Of a DNA stretch of 64,000 bases, positions 47,011-59,214 are shown piece after piece. A program made the translations under genes and the position numbers. Numbering within the stretch: the first letter of the stretch is position 1; each line of letters starts with the position of its first letter. The stretch spans positions 2,232,001 to 2,296,000 of the forward strand of contig JBBMOL010000118.1 of the NCBI GenBank assembly GCA_037954665.1, in the 5' to 3' direction. The notes under the pieces are model-generated. The model saw only the letters and a program-made list of their open reading frames with translations, was not told where the DNA came from and did not search any database. Source of the stretch: Laguncularia racemosa (taxonomy: Eukaryota > Streptophyta > Magnoliopsida > Myrtales > Combretaceae).

Positions 47011-48500
47011 ACTGAACGGTGACAGCAACCGCGAAGACAAGTGAGAGAAGAGGATGAGAAAAGGATGATGTGTGTGAGAAGGTGTAAACGACGGTGGACG
47101 ATGTGTGAGGGTGTGTTTGTGTATGCATGAAGAAATGTGTGTGTGCATGTGAAGGATGTGGGTGTGTGTGAGAGTGTGTGGGTGTGCGTGAATGGAGACC
47201 GTGTGTATGTGTGTGCGTGTGAGTGTGTGTGTGTGTGGATGAGGAAGAGGCGTATGTGTATGTGTGTGTGGAAATATGTGTATGTATGCGTGGGAAAGGG
47301 AAAGGCAAGTGTGTAGTGTGTGTATGTATGTATGCGTATTTAAAATGGTGTATAGTATGGATGTGCGCGTGTGGATACAGAAGGTGGGTGTGATGTATGT
47401 AGGAATGTATGTATGTGTGTGAATGATGGTATATGGTGTGTGTATAAGGATGTGTATATGTGTATGTATGATTGAAGGTGTGTGAGGTGTGTAAGGATGT
47501 ACGTATGTGTGTGGTGGTGTATGAAATGCAGAAAGTGTGTAAGGGTGTGTATGTAAGTGTGTGTGGCTGTGTGCGGAATGTAAGAAGAATTATATGTGCA
47601 TATGTGTATGTGATGGTGTGAGGTGTGCGTATGAATGTATGTATGTGTAGATGATAGTGTATGGTGTATGTATAAGGATGTGTATACGTGTGTGTGGGAA
47701 AGAAAGTGTATAGTGTATGTGAAGATAGTGTATGTGACGGCGGGTGTGATGTATATGGAGATGTGTGTATATGTGGGTGATAGTGCAAGGTGTGTATAGG
47801 GGTGTGTGTAAGCGTAGATGATGGTATATAGTGTATGTAAGGATATGTGTATGGGTGGTTGAAGGTGTATGGTGTATGTAAGGATGTATGTATGTGTGGT
47901 GATGATGGGTGGAGTATGTAGCATGTGTGTATATGTATGGTGTGTGGGTATGTGTATATGTATGGTGTGTGGGTATGTGTGTGAAATAGTGTATGGTATA
48001 TGGACATGTGTGTGTGTAAATATGGAAGTTGAGAATGATGTATGTAGGATATATATGTATGAGTATGAGATGATGCGTGGAGTGTGAATATGTATGTGTG
48101 AGGATGAAAGGTGAATGTAGTATGTGCAAAGCATGTGGTTATGTGTGTATTGATGGTGTCGGGTGTATGTGGAATATGTGAGTAAGTATATGAGATGATG
48201 TATGGTGTGGTTATATGAGTATGTATATGGAGGATATATAAAGTGTGTGGAGTATGAGGGTAAGTATGTATTGGTGGTGTGAGAAGTGAAAGGAGTATGT
48301 GCGTATGTATGCATTAGTGGTGTGTGTGCATGTGGACTTAAGGAGAAAAGAGGATAATAATGTGCAGTTGTCGATGTGTGTAATTTGGTGTATGGTATGG
48401 TTATGTGTATGTATGTATAGGTGTGTGCGTGGTGTGCGGAGTATGTATGTATATAGGTAATGATATGTGGGTATGTGTGCACGTAGTGTGGGGAAAAGGA
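46840..48500 (+). repeat. 1.6-kb G+T-rich (TGTATG/TGTGTG) low-complexity tract
   Basis: The plus strand is almost devoid of C and built of variants of tgtatg, tgtgtg and tgtgtatg. It has loosely repeated ~70-bp blocks such as 'tgtgtaaggatgtgtatatg' and 'gtgatggtgtatgg'. The minus strand therefore carries spurious Thr/His/Tyr/Ile-rich frames of up to 391 codons. Alternating purine-pyrimidine stretches could adopt unusual DNA forms. Confidence 0.85.
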
Positions 48501-49231
48501 ATTCTGAGCAATCATTCAAGGCACTGATTGTATTAGCTCATAGAAATGAGATGGGAGAAATGGATTAGTGGAGCTGGCGTTTTCTAAAGGGTGAGGTATT
48601 TATCCTCAACTTTTCGGCCAACAATTACTTTTCCACCTTTCATTTACCAAATGCCCAAGCTTAAGGCTTTAATTACGATAAATCATGACACATGCAGTGA
48701 AATCCTTCACAACTTTGCAGGCTTCAACAATTTAGCTATCCTCAAAAGCCTCTAGCTTGAAAGGGGTAAAGTGATCACCCGTCGGAATCACTTAATGACA
48801 ATTGGGACTATGATAACCATAAACAGGTGAGTGGGAAACTCCATGATGTGCTACAATGCTATGCTTGATATGTTGTGTTTGATCTACATGTGTATAAGTG
48901 TATGTACAAGTGGATGTACATATATGTGCGTGAATATGCGTGCTTTCGGGTGTGAAAGTACGTGTTATATGTGTGTGTGTGTTCGCACATACGTGTGTAT
49001 ATGTATGTACACGCATGAGGTATAAGTATGTATAAAAAGTGTGCGAAAGTAATCACCCATTTATAGTTTTGCATAAATAAGGTCAACATGGGTGTCAACA
49101 TGGCTATACTCAAGGTCGTGCTTACTTCAAAACACATTATTATCAATACCCAATTCAGCACGGGCTCCAGCATGGGTGTGCTCAGGGCAAGGTTAAACTT
49201 TTTCTTGCTTCTAACCATTTTTCCGACTGAG

Positions 49232-49590
49232 CACTGGCTTCAGCACAGGCTATGCTGAAGGTTGTGCTAAACTGAAATTTCAACTTTCGTTATTCTTCAC
49301 CAAATTTCATTTCTTCTTTTGTTCATATCATTCTTAAACCTTTCTTTTGTTTCCATTGAAACCTAAAATTAGAATTTAATTCTATAAACACCCTCTTCTT
49401 CAACCTACATTGGCTTCAGCATAGGCTTGTGCTAAAGGTTGTGCTAAACTGAAATTCCAACTTTCTTCACTTCTCACCAAATTTCATCTTGTCTTTTGCT
49501 CATATCATCCTTAAGCCTTTATTTTGTTTCCACTGAAACCTGAATTCATAATTTAATCCTATAAATACCCTCTTCTTCAACCAACACTGG
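49232..49590 (+). repeat. ~176-bp tandem repeat, two full copies
   Basis: Copies start at 49232 and 49408 (cactgg/cattgg then cttcagca) and end with 'ataaacaccctcttcttcaa'-like sequence. A third copy starts at 49585. Related headless segments lie near 49080 and 49160. A TATAAATA-type box in each copy may multiply the LTR promoter. Confidence 0.82.
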
Positions 49591-49821
49591 CTTTTGACAC
49601 TTATCATATGTATAGAGATTGATATGTTTGAATATGTGTATTATATATTAAAGATGTGGATATATACATGTGTATGTACATGTAAATGTATGCGTATGTG
49701 CATGGTTATATGTGTGTTTGTGTATGGGGGATACGCTGTAAAGACATTAAAAAAGAAACTACAAGACGACCTTATTGGCTCTTAGAAGTGAGAATGATAA
49801 AGCACTTGAGAAGTGCGATAA

Positions 49822-50035
49822 CATAGAGGTGTTAGATATGATAATTGTAAATTAACCCTGAGTGGTTGGTTTGGCATGTAAGATAAATGACATAGAGGTG
49901 TTAGAGATGATGATTGTAAATCAACCCTAAGTAGTTGGTTTGACATGTAAGATAAATGACACAGAGGTGTCAAATATGATGATTGTAAGTTAACCTAAGC
50001 GGTTTGACATTTAAAAGAAATGGCACAAAGAGGTG
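49822..50035 (+). repeat. 69-bp tandem repeat, three copies
   Basis: Units start at 49822, 49891 and 49960 (catagaggtgttagata...), with a fourth beginning at 50024. Short indels occur only in the last copy. Confidence 0.88.
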
Positions 50036-51129
50036 TCGTATTAATTTAACTTATTGTAAGACTAGATAAGTCTACATCAGTGGAGTCTGGGTTCAGTGTC
50101 GGTTTGTATGATAAGAAATGCATGATCCTTGCGTGTTGTGATGAGTGTGAAATGGAATGTTTGATGTTTATCTCTATGGTATGATTGAGAATTGATTGTG
50201 ATTATATATATTGTTTGATCACTTTAAATTAATCAATTAAAGTAGGAAGTGGACGAGATTAAAACTTGACACGCATTTCCACGAGACATTGCATAAATTT
50301 GAAGGCCATCACTGTCACTGAGCATCCGGAAGTAATTATGATATTACCGAGCCATCCTGTGCGAACTACTAAACTAGGGGATAGTCCATGCCTTGCTGAT
50401 TCCTTGTCCGAACTGTCTTTAAGGGTGTTGCTCCGATTATTGCAGAGGCACGGGAGCGTCCAGTGTAAAAATGAGTGTATTGTGAACATCAGAGTGATGT
50501 GAAAGTAAACCGGGTTGTGAGGCCTGAGAACTCATGGTGGCTTCAGAATCCCTACCCTAAGGTTAAGGGGGCCATAAACCCCAGACTTTAGGTTGGTTAC
50601 CGAAAGACCACATGAACTGTTGCATTCATATGATTGCTCATGCATAGCATATGGTTGATAACTTGATTGAATTGCTTGTGCGTGTGTAGCATTGAGAGTG
50701 TTACCATTGAGCTATAGTGTGCTCACCCCCTCATAGACTCTTTTGCAGGTAGCGATTACAAAAGCTCAGGATGGGGTACGATGTGACGTGTCAAGAGTTT
50801 CTAGAAGACCAAAATGATGGAGTAAGAAATTGATTGATAGGTTTTATAAATCAAATTGTTATCTTAAGGCCTTGTTGTAAGGTTTTATTCTATTTTACTG
50901 GTCGATAGGGGATACCGACTCTCTATGATCATGGTTGATCGTAGGGTACAGAATCCATAGTTATATTTTATTATATAATTATATGTAATATGACTAGTTA
51001 TAAATGTAATTAACTATTTAGAGTCTTATGATCTCTAGCTCGTAAGACGATCGTCATGTAATGGGTGCACATGTGTCATGATGATTTTAGTAGAGATTTC
51101 TAGGCCCCCTTTCGAGGTGTGACATCTCA

Positions 51130-54100
51130 AACTGTATTCGCTATGATTTCATCATGTGAATCTGCTAAGGAAATATGGGATACATTATGTGAAACCTATG
51201 AAGGTGCTACAATGATCAAAGACACTAGGAGAGGAGCACTCATGTAGGACTATGAATTGTTCAGATTCCAATCTGATGAAACTATATTTGATGGATTTAA
51301 TAGATTTACCTTAATTACTAATGAATTTGCTTTGCTTGGTAAAAAGTTTGATGACAATGAGCATGTAAGGAATATCTTATGAATTTTGCCAAGTTCATGG
51401 GATTTAAAGACAAATGTAATTGAAGAAGCTCATGACTTAAACAAACTGACCTAAGTTAACTTCGAGAAAAGCTTTAAGCATATCAATCAAAACTGAAGCA
51501 TATAGATAATCAAGAGAAAGTAAAAAAGTCTATAGCATTTAAGGCTAATAATCAAGACATTAAGCTAGATGAAGAATCAAACAGTAAGCAAGACAATGAT
51601 GATATGACAATGCTGGTTTGAAGATTTATAAAGGCATTCAAGAAAAATGGTAAGCATTCTAAATAGTTTAAATGTTTTTCTGCTAATCAATGTAAGTATG
51701 GTATAGGAAAAGTTTTTAAAGAAAAAGGAGAAAAGAAAGAGAAAAAGAAATAAATAGTTTACTTTGAATGCAAGAAGTTAGGATATATTAAGTATGAATG
51801 TCCTATGTTGATAAAAAAGATGCAGAAATACAAGAAGAAACAAAAAGCCTTAATTGCAACATGGAGTGATCTTGATGAGTTAAGCGTTAGATCAAACAAT
51901 GAAGAAGAGGTAAATATTTGCTTTGTGGCTTTATCTAAGATATCTTCTAAATCTAAGAGTGATATGCATGTTAGCTTTAGAAAACAAGTTAAACAACTAT
52001 TAAAGGCTCTATTTAAGGCAAATGAAAAGATTAAATCTTTGAGAAATGAAATAGAAGCCATATGTTAGACTAATATGTTGTTGCTTGATGAAAATGATAT
52101 TCTAAAAAATGATACGTAATTTTACATATGGATAATAAAAGCTTATGAGAAGCACAAGATATGTTGACAAATGAAAACAATACATTAAGAAAAGATATTA
52201 AAGAGCTTAACGCAAGAATTGACGAAGTTTCAAAAAATTTAAATTCTATGTTTACTAAGTTTTTTGAAAGTGATGAAAAAATTCAAAAGTTAATATCATC
52301 TCAAAGAATTAGTAACACAAAAGAAGGATTAGGATACAATAAGGCTAAGTCTTTAAAGTAAGCTAAGAAAATTGTATTCGTTAAAGGAAAAGATCTAGTC
52401 ACTAAAGATGATATTGACATAAGTAAGAAGAAAAATAAAAGTGTAGATATGAAAGAAAATAAGTCTATTAAACAAAATGAAAAGAATATTAGAAAGCATC
52501 CCAAATAGAACTATAGACAGGCGTACAGGCAGAACTATAGAAGGAATTATGGAAGGTATTATGGAGTTTATTCTAGATCATATAATTATCATTTAAGAAT
52601 TGTAAGCTCATATTAATATCAATGGAGACCATATTGATATTAGAGAAGTCCAATAAAATTTAATACTTATGCATGTTACTTTTGCAACAAGTATAGAAAT
52701 AGAAAAATTCTATTATTATAAAAATAACAAGCTTAGCTAACAATACGTAAAAATCAAAACAACACAAGCTTGAATTATGGTGGACCTAAGCTAGTCTAGG
52801 TTCCTAAAAGGGTTTAATCATTTCTTTAGTACATGTGGAAACACGAAACAAAGCTAAAAAGATAGTGGTACCTAGATAGTGGGTGTTCACAACACATGTT
52901 AGGAGATGTTTCATTGTTCACAAATCTAGAATGGAAAAATGGATGTTATGTCAAGCTAGATGATGATAGTAAAGGAAAAATATTAGCAATTGGTACAGTA
53001 GACTTTCCCTCTAGTATAATTGAAAATGTCTTCCTAGTAAGAGGTTTGAAACACAATCTCTTAAGTATTAGACTATATGACAAATGTTATAAAATGATTT
53101 TTGGAAAAGATAAAGAAGAAGCGTTTGATCAAAATGGAGAAAAACTATTTCAAGGTTTTCAAAAAAAAAAAATTATATGGTTGAACCCTCAAGAGTAAAT
53201 ATTGAAAGATTTTTCTTAACAATAAATGATAACTACTTTATTTGGCATAAAAAAACTTAGGCATATTAATTTTTCACAACTAGAAAAAATTTCAAAAAAT
53301 AAACTTGTTATTAGTTTACCAAAAATTTATTCTATTAAGATATTAAATGTGATACTAATTTGAAAAATAAAATGGCTTTAGTTTCTCGTAAGCCTAAAAA
53401 GGTTATTTCAACAAAAAGACCTTTAAAACTTCTACATCTTGATCTTTTTGGTCTGACAAGAACCTTGAGCTTAGGAGGCAATAAATATAGTTAGTAATAG
53501 TTAATGACTTTTCACATTTTACATGGTTTTTATTTCTTAGAAACAAGAGTGATATGTTTAATGCCTTTAAAACTTTTTTAAAACAGGTTTAAAATGAAAA
53601 AGGTTTTTCAATCATAAGTTTGAGAATTGATCATGGTAAATAATCCGTAAAAGAAATTTTTATAGATTTTTTTTTGAGAAAAATGGAATAAAACATTAAT
53701 TTTTTGCTTCATATACTCCATAACAAAATGGAGTAGTAGAACGAAAAAAGTAGAGTTTTACAAGAGATGGCATAGAGTTTGCCAAATGAAAGTAATGCAC
53801 CTAAATATTTATGGGCTAAAGGAATATCTACATCTTGTTATATTTCTAATGGTGTTTATGTGAGACCTTTGACGTAGAAAACAACTTATGAAATGTGCAA
53901 AGGTAGAAAGCTAAATGTGTCATATTTTCACATATTTAGGACTAAATGCTTAAGAAATCCAAACAAAATCTCGGTAAATTTGATGAAAGAGCTGATGAAG
54001 GAATCTTTTTTGGTTATTCGACGATCAGTAAGGCTTTTTGTATTTTTAATCAAGTAACTAGATTAGTAAAAGAATCTATAAATATAAAGTTTATTTATAA

Positions 54101-55986
54101 CCAATCACAGATGATAGTGATGATGTTATAAATAAAAATAGTAGGGATGAATATTTAAATCATCAAAAAGGTTTACAAGATATTGCTAAAGTACTTATGG
54201 AACCTACAACAAAAGTTTCAATCGAGCCTAAAGAAGAAGGATGGTCAAACAGTCGAGTAGATGGTCCAACAAACATTTTTGTAGAAGGTATGTTAGACAA
54301 TCACTTAAACAATTTGCTTAAAGGTACTACTAAACCTAAACAGGCTATAGCCAAATCTACTAAACCATAGAGCCGGAATAGGTGCTTAACAAAATAGATT
54401 ATGGAGTCAGAACTAGATTAGAGTTATAAGATATTGAAAACCAATTTGCTTTATTCTCTGAAATCGAACCTAATAATGTGAATGAGACTTTGACATATAG
54501 TAACTAGATTCATGCCATGCAAGAGGAATTAGCTCAATTCCAAAGAATTAAGTATGGATACTAGTTCTAAGACCAAAGGATAAATCCATTATTGGAACAA
54601 AATGGCTATTAAAAAATAAACTTAATGAATAAGGTAAGATAGCTAGAAATAAAGCAAGGCTTGTAGCTAAAGGATGTTCCCAAGAAAAAGGTATTGATTT
54701 TGATGAAAGTTATGCTCCTATTGCTAGATTAGAAGCTATTAGATTATTATTAGCTTATGCTTGTTACAAAGACTTCAAATTATTTCAAATGGATGTAAAA
54801 AGTTCTTTTTAAAATGGATATATCAAAGAAAAAGTATTTGTAGAACAATTCCTAAGATTTGAAGATCCATTAAAACAAGACTATGTTTTTAAATTACAAA
54901 AAGCTTTTTATAATTTAAAACAAGTTCCTTGAGCTTAGTATGAAAGGTTAAGTGATTTTTTAATTAAAAACATTTTTTTAAGAGGAAAAGTTGATATAAC
55001 TCTTTTTATTAAACATTTCAACAAAGATATTTTAGGGGTACATATTTATGTAGGTATTATTTTTTGTTTTATTAATGAAGTATATTGCAAAGAATTTTCA
55101 AAGTTAATGCAAGTTGAATTTGAGATTTCCTAATGGGAGAGCTAAACTTCTTTCTTGGATTGCAAATCAAGCAAACCTCTCAAGGAATATTTATTCACCA
55201 AGAAAAGTATGCCCAGTAAATGCTCAAAAAATTCGAATTTGAAAATGTTAAAGGAGTTGCTACTCCTATGTTAACTTCAATAAGGTTAGATCTTGATGCC
55301 ACTAGTGAAAAGGTAGATGAAAAACTTGATAGAAATTTAATTGGATTTTTGTTATATTTAACTACATCTAGACTAGATATATTGTTTGCTGTTTGTGTGT
55401 ATGCTATTTTTCAAATAAATACAACTGAAAAACATTTAACAACCATCAAAAGAATTTTTAAATATATATCTTGCACTATAAAATTAGGAATTTGATATCC
55501 TAAAAATAAAAATATTGATTTAATAGGATATTTAGATGTTGATTATGTAGGCTACAAGATTGACAGAAAAAGTACTTCAGGAACTTGTCAATTTTTAAGG
55601 GATAAGCATATATCTTGGTCATCCAAGAAACAAAATCCTATTGTCCTATTAATAGCTAAAGCAAAATATGTTTCAATTGGGAATTGTTGTGCTCAAATTC
55701 TATGGATTAAACAACAATTGTGTAGCTATGGTTTTATATGTAAAATATTTCAATAAAATGTGATAATATAAGTGCTATTAATCTTACAAAAAATCTAGCT
55801 CACCATTCTAGATCTAAACATATTAAAGTAAGACATCGCTTTATAAGAGATCATGTTAATAATGGAGACATTAATCTTGATTTTGTTAATATTGAATTTC
55901 ATTTAGCTGATGTATTTACAAAATCGTTAGATAAAAATATATTTGAATTTATTATAAATGAAATACGTGTGTGTTTTCCTTCATAA
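51130..55986 (+). pseudogene. SIRE-like Copia gag-pol relic
   Basis: Gag resumes with SSCESAKEIWDTLCE near 51150. A decayed knuckle YFECKKLGYIKYEC lies near 51765, followed by a Lys-rich coiled-coil-like stretch (51800-52360). Protease WYLDSGCSQHMLGD lies at 52867, with NVFLVRGLKHNLLSI (GAG-pre-integrase start) near 53040 and integrase LHLDLFG near 53435. RT RLVAKGCSQEKGIDFDESYA lies near 54660, and RNase H KSTSGTCQFL near 55570 and HIKVRHRFIRDHV near 55820. The frame ends at TAA 55984-55986. The RT YVDD box reads VGI (about 55040), so the catalytic aspartates are gone. Dozens of stops, many from CAG, CAA or TGG, disrupt it. Confidence 0.87.
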
Positions 55987-56188
55987 AAATAATTATTTTT
56001 TTTATTATTTTAGATGAATTAAAATAAAGAAAGAGGCTTCATATCTTCCTAGTTGTTAACCTACATGTGCAGTAGTTCTTTCTTTAAAAACACTTTTTCA
56101 AAAATTAAAGATTCAAAACTCTCTTCTTTCTCTCTATTACTCTCAACACACTCTCTCTCTTTCTTAAAGCTAACTTTTGTATACAACC

Positions 56189-56404
56189 ATGGCACCACAA
56201 AAATCCACCAAAACTTTCACAATGCTTTCTAAAACTTAAAAAAGAAAAAAAAAAAAAAAAGATAAGACAACCATCGAGATTCAAGACGACGAATCTTCCA
56301 TATCATCAAACCCCAGTCAAGAAAAATCTCAAGAAGCTATACATAGTAAAGAATAGGAAAAACCCAACAATAGTAGGTTATAGGAGATTACAATAGATAG
56401 TGAT
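56189..56404 (+). pseudogene. Start of an extra post-pol ORF (SIRE env-like position), truncated
   Basis: ATG at 56189 opens MAPQKSTKTFTMLSKT, then a stop, a Lys-run (56231-56260), and TTIEIQDDESSISSNPSQ. It sits after pol, where SIRE/Maximus elements carry an extra env-like frame. No domain is identifiable, and it is cut at 56404-56417 where the 5S array begins, so the 3' LTR is absent. Confidence 0.45.
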
Positions 56405-56485
56405 TTTAATGGCCCTATGATTCGAAAATAGATCACCTTAGTTAGTTATGTAGGCCCCTAACCGCAAAAAAGTAGCAAAATAGAG

Positions 56486-56568
56486 GGGTGCAACACAAAG
56501 ACTTTTGAGGAGGTAACCTATCCAATTGTTGCTCTCACTCTAGAGCATTTCTGCTTGCATGACCCCAT
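56486..56568 (-). pseudogene. 5S rRNA copy 1, internal deletion
   Basis: Both ends are readable, but about 38 bases in the centre, including box A, are missing. Confidence 0.75.
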
Positions 56569-56687
56569 TTGTCAGTTGCTGCACACCCTATTTTCTTATT
56601 CACAATAATTTGCTAGCTCTTCAATTAAAAATGGACTACCATAGTTTATCGCATGCACCCCTAGCAAAAAGGAGGAGCAAAATAAAG

Positions 56688-56805
56688 AGGTGTAACTCGA
56701 GGACAACCTATAAGGTCACTTATCCTATTACTACTCTTGCCTAAGCATGCTTAACATTGGAGTTCTTATGGGATCCAATGCATTTGTGTTGGTATGATCA
56801 CACAC
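56688..56805 (-). pseudogene. 5S rRNA copy 2, near full length
   Basis: 118 bp. It keeps the GGATCC core and the ATACCAACAC start on the minus strand; point mutations throughout. Confidence 0.88.
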
Positions 56806-56934
56806 GTCAATTGCTACATGCTTTATTTGCTTATTCTTGGCAATTTGTTGGCTCTTTGATTTAAAAATAGACCGCTATAGTAAGTTATGCAGGCCTATAG
56901 CCACATAAAAGGAGCAATTTTTTTTGTCCTCTAA

Positions 56935-56970
<36 letters not shown>
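56935..56970 (+). repeat. Run of 36 consecutive G
   Basis: Uninterrupted poly(G) at the junction of spacer and 5S copy 3, replacing the usual 'gaggggtg' context. It probably expanded from that short G run. Confidence 0.95.
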
Positions 56971-56971
<1 letters not shown>

Positions 56972-56975
56972 GTAG

Positions 56976-57094
56976 AGGTTGTTACCCAAAGATGTCGTGG
57001 GAGGCCACCCATCGCAGTACTACTTTTACTCAAGCACGCTTAAATTTGGAATTCTAACGGGATTCTGTGCATTTGTGCTGGTATGACCACTCCC
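56976..57094 (-). pseudogene. 5S rRNA copy 3
   Basis: 119 bp. It lies beside the poly(G) tract. The 3' end of the rRNA is the most altered part; the middle (AGCGTGCTT in minus reading) is well kept. Confidence 0.85.
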
Positions 57095-57211
57095 ATCAAT
57101 TGCTACACACTATTTTATTACTCATAGTAATTTGCCGACTCTCAAGTAAAAAAATGGACCATCTTAGTTTGCTACATGGACTCGTAGCTGCAAAATATGA
57201 GCAAAATAGAG

Positions 57212-57328
57212 GGGAGCAACATGATAACTTCCCAAGAGGTCACCCATAGCAATATTGTGCTAGCCCAAGCATACTTAACTTCAAAGTTCTTATGAGATTT
57301 GATGAATTTATGATGGTAGTCTCGCAAG
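57212..57328 (-). pseudogene. 5S rRNA copy 4
   Basis: 117 bp. The 5' end of the rRNA is strongly altered (ctcgcaagag instead of the usual start region). Confidence 0.82.
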
Positions 57329-57447
57329 AGTTTATTTCTATGTGCCCTATTTTATTATTCGCAGTAATCTAATGGCTTCATAATTCAAAGACGCACTACC
57401 TTAGTTAGTTGCATAGGCTCCTAGCTAAAAAAAAGGAGCAAAATGAA

Positions 57448-57565
57448 GGGTTACAACACAAAGACATCCTAGGAGGTTAGCTTTCCTAGTACTCCTCTCA
57501 CCCAAGCATGCTTAACATCAGAGTTTTGATATGATCCAATGCATTTATGCTGTTAAGATCATGAC
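57448..57565 (-). pseudogene. 5S rRNA copy 5
   Basis: 118 bp. The plus-strand segment 'cccaagcatgcttaac' (box A region) is well kept. Confidence 0.86.
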
Positions 57566-57680
57566 AATTGTTGTGTACCTTATTTTTTATTCTTAGCTAT
57601 CTATTGGCTCTTTGATCCAAAAATGGACCACTTTATTCTACAGTGTAGGCGCCTAACTACAAAAACGAAGCAAAATGGAG

Positions 57681-57797
57681 GGGTATAACATGAGGAGTAT
57701 ACAAGAGGTTCGCCATCCTAATAATGCTCTTGACCAAGAATGCTTAACTTAGGAATTTTAATGGAATATGGTGGATTTGGACTAGTATCGTCACACC
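57681..57797 (-). pseudogene. 5S rRNA copy 6
   Basis: 117 bp. Central box A region altered (gaccaagaatgc). Confidence 0.85.
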
Positions 57798-57916
57798 TAT
57801 CAATTGTTGCAAACATTATTTTCTTATTATTAATGATTTGTTAGCTCTCCAATTCGAAAGTATATCACTTTAGTTAGTTACACAAGCCCTAACTACAAAA
57901 AAGGAGCAAAATAGAG

Positions 57917-58034
57917 GGGTATAGCATGAGGACTTTCTAGGAGGTCACCAATCTTAATATTGCTTTGGCCTAAGCACACTTAACTTTGAAGTTCATTTGG
58001 GATTCGGTGTAATTATGTTGGTATGATCATGCCC
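57917..58034 (-). pseudogene. 5S rRNA copy 7
   Basis: 118 bp. Box C region 'ctaggaggtcacc' is well kept. Confidence 0.87.
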
Positions 58035-58152
58035 TTTAATTGCTATGCGCCTCATTTTCAAATTCTTGGTAATATGTTGGCTATCCGATCTAAAAATGGA
58101 CCACCATAGTTAATGGTGCAAGCCCGAAGCTGCAAAAAAGGAGCAAAGTGGA

Positions 58153-58270
58153 GGGTTGTAACATGAGGAGTTACTAAGAGGTTTCCCGTCTCAATACTAT
58201 TTTCACTTAAGCATAATTAACTTTAGATTTTTTATGGGATCTAGTTCATTTAAGCTGGTATGATCATGCT
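58153..58270 (-). pseudogene. 5S rRNA copy 8
   Basis: 118 bp. Heavily substituted in the centre (acttaagcataatt). Confidence 0.84.
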
Positions 58271-58403
58271 AATCAATTACTACAAGCTTTATTTTCTTAC
58301 TATTAGTAATCTGTTAGCTCTCTTATCAAAAAATGGATGATCTTAGTTTGTTGTATGGGCCCCTAGTTGCAAAAAAAAAAAAAAAAAAAGAAGCAAAATG
58401 GAG

Positions 58404-58521
58404 GGGTACAACATGAGCACTTCTTAGGAAGTCACTTATCCCAGTGCTGCTCTCATCTAAGCACACTTAATTTTAGAGTTCATGTGGGATTCAGTGCATT
58501 TATGTTGGTATGATTGTACTT
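58404..58521 (-). pseudogene. 5S rRNA copy 9
   Basis: 118 bp. It is followed on the minus strand by a 19-base T run (58371-58389), the longest of its kind in the array. Confidence 0.86.
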
Positions 58522-58641
58522 GTCAATTGCTATATGCATTATTTTCTTATTCTTGGTAATCAATTAGCTCTCTAATAAAAAAATGGACCACCATAGTTAG
58601 CTATGTGGGGCCTAAGATGCAAAAAAAGGATAAAAATGGAG

Positions 58642-58759
58642 GTGTGTAACGCGATGACATTCTAGGAGGTCACTTAACCCAATACCGCACTCACCTAAGT
58701 GTGTTTAACCTAAGAATTATAATGGGATTTGGTACGCTTATGTTAGTATGATTGAACTC
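58642..58759 (-). pseudogene. 5S rRNA copy 10
   Basis: 118 bp. It retains GCG and CCGC CpG sites lost in most other copies (gtaacgcgatg, taccgcactc). Confidence 0.85.
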
Positions 58760-58859
58760 ATCAAATGTTGGGCACCTTATTTTTTATTCTCTATAATCTG
58801 TTGGCTCTCTAGTCTTAAAATGAACTAAACCCCTAGTCATAAAAGAGGTGCCAAATCAA

Positions 58860-58977
58860 GGGTTGCAACATGCGGACTTTCTAAGAGGTCACCTATTACA
58901 ATACTGCTCTCGCCTAAGCACACTTAACTTTGGAGTTTTGATGGAATTTAGTACATTTACTCTAGTATGATTTCATC
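58860..58977 (-). pseudogene. 5S rRNA copy 11
   Basis: 118 bp. It keeps 'ctgctctcgcctaagcacac' in the box A region. The upstream unit spacing is short (218 bp) because of a spacer deletion. Confidence 0.87.
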
Positions 58978-59096
58978 TGTTAATTGTTAGGTTCCTTATT
59001 TTCTTATTCTTGATAATATGTTGGCTCTTCGATTAAAAAATGGACTATCTTAATCAGTTGTGTGGCCTCTGGACTAAAAAAAGGACCAAAATGTCG

Positions 59097-59214
59097 GGGA
59101 GTAAAATGAGAACTTCCCATGAGGTTACCAATCCTAGTATTGCTCTCACCCAGGTATACTTAACTTTAGAATTCTAATGGAATTTGGTTCATTTGCACTA
59201 GTATGATTACATCT
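59097..59214 (-). pseudogene. 5S rRNA copy 12
   Basis: 118 bp. The 3' rRNA end is altered (ggggagtaaaatgag). Confidence 0.85.

Larger units (their letters stand above)
46012..51124 (+). mobile_element. Del/Tekay-like solo LTR (~5.1 kb) inside Copia gag
   Basis: The block begins TGTGTGAAGTCC and ends GGTGTGACA (TG...CA). The flanks TCTCT (46007-46011) and TCTCA (51125-51129) match at 4 of 5 positions. Gag homology resumes directly after it. Early text 'cgaaacgtaatttcgaacga' and late text 'gctcacccc' followed by 'ttttgcaggt' resemble the starts and ends of Del/Tekay chromovirus LTRs. No protein domain occurs within, so one solo LTR is the simplest reading. The size is large, and internal tandem repeats and a G+T-rich tract account for much of it. 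Confidence 0.5.

Noticed and set aside
46979..48515. Minus-strand frames of up to 391 codons rich in Thr, His, Tyr and Ile
   Set aside because: They are translations of the G+T low-complexity tract. Several overlapping frames are equally open, and none has a domain.
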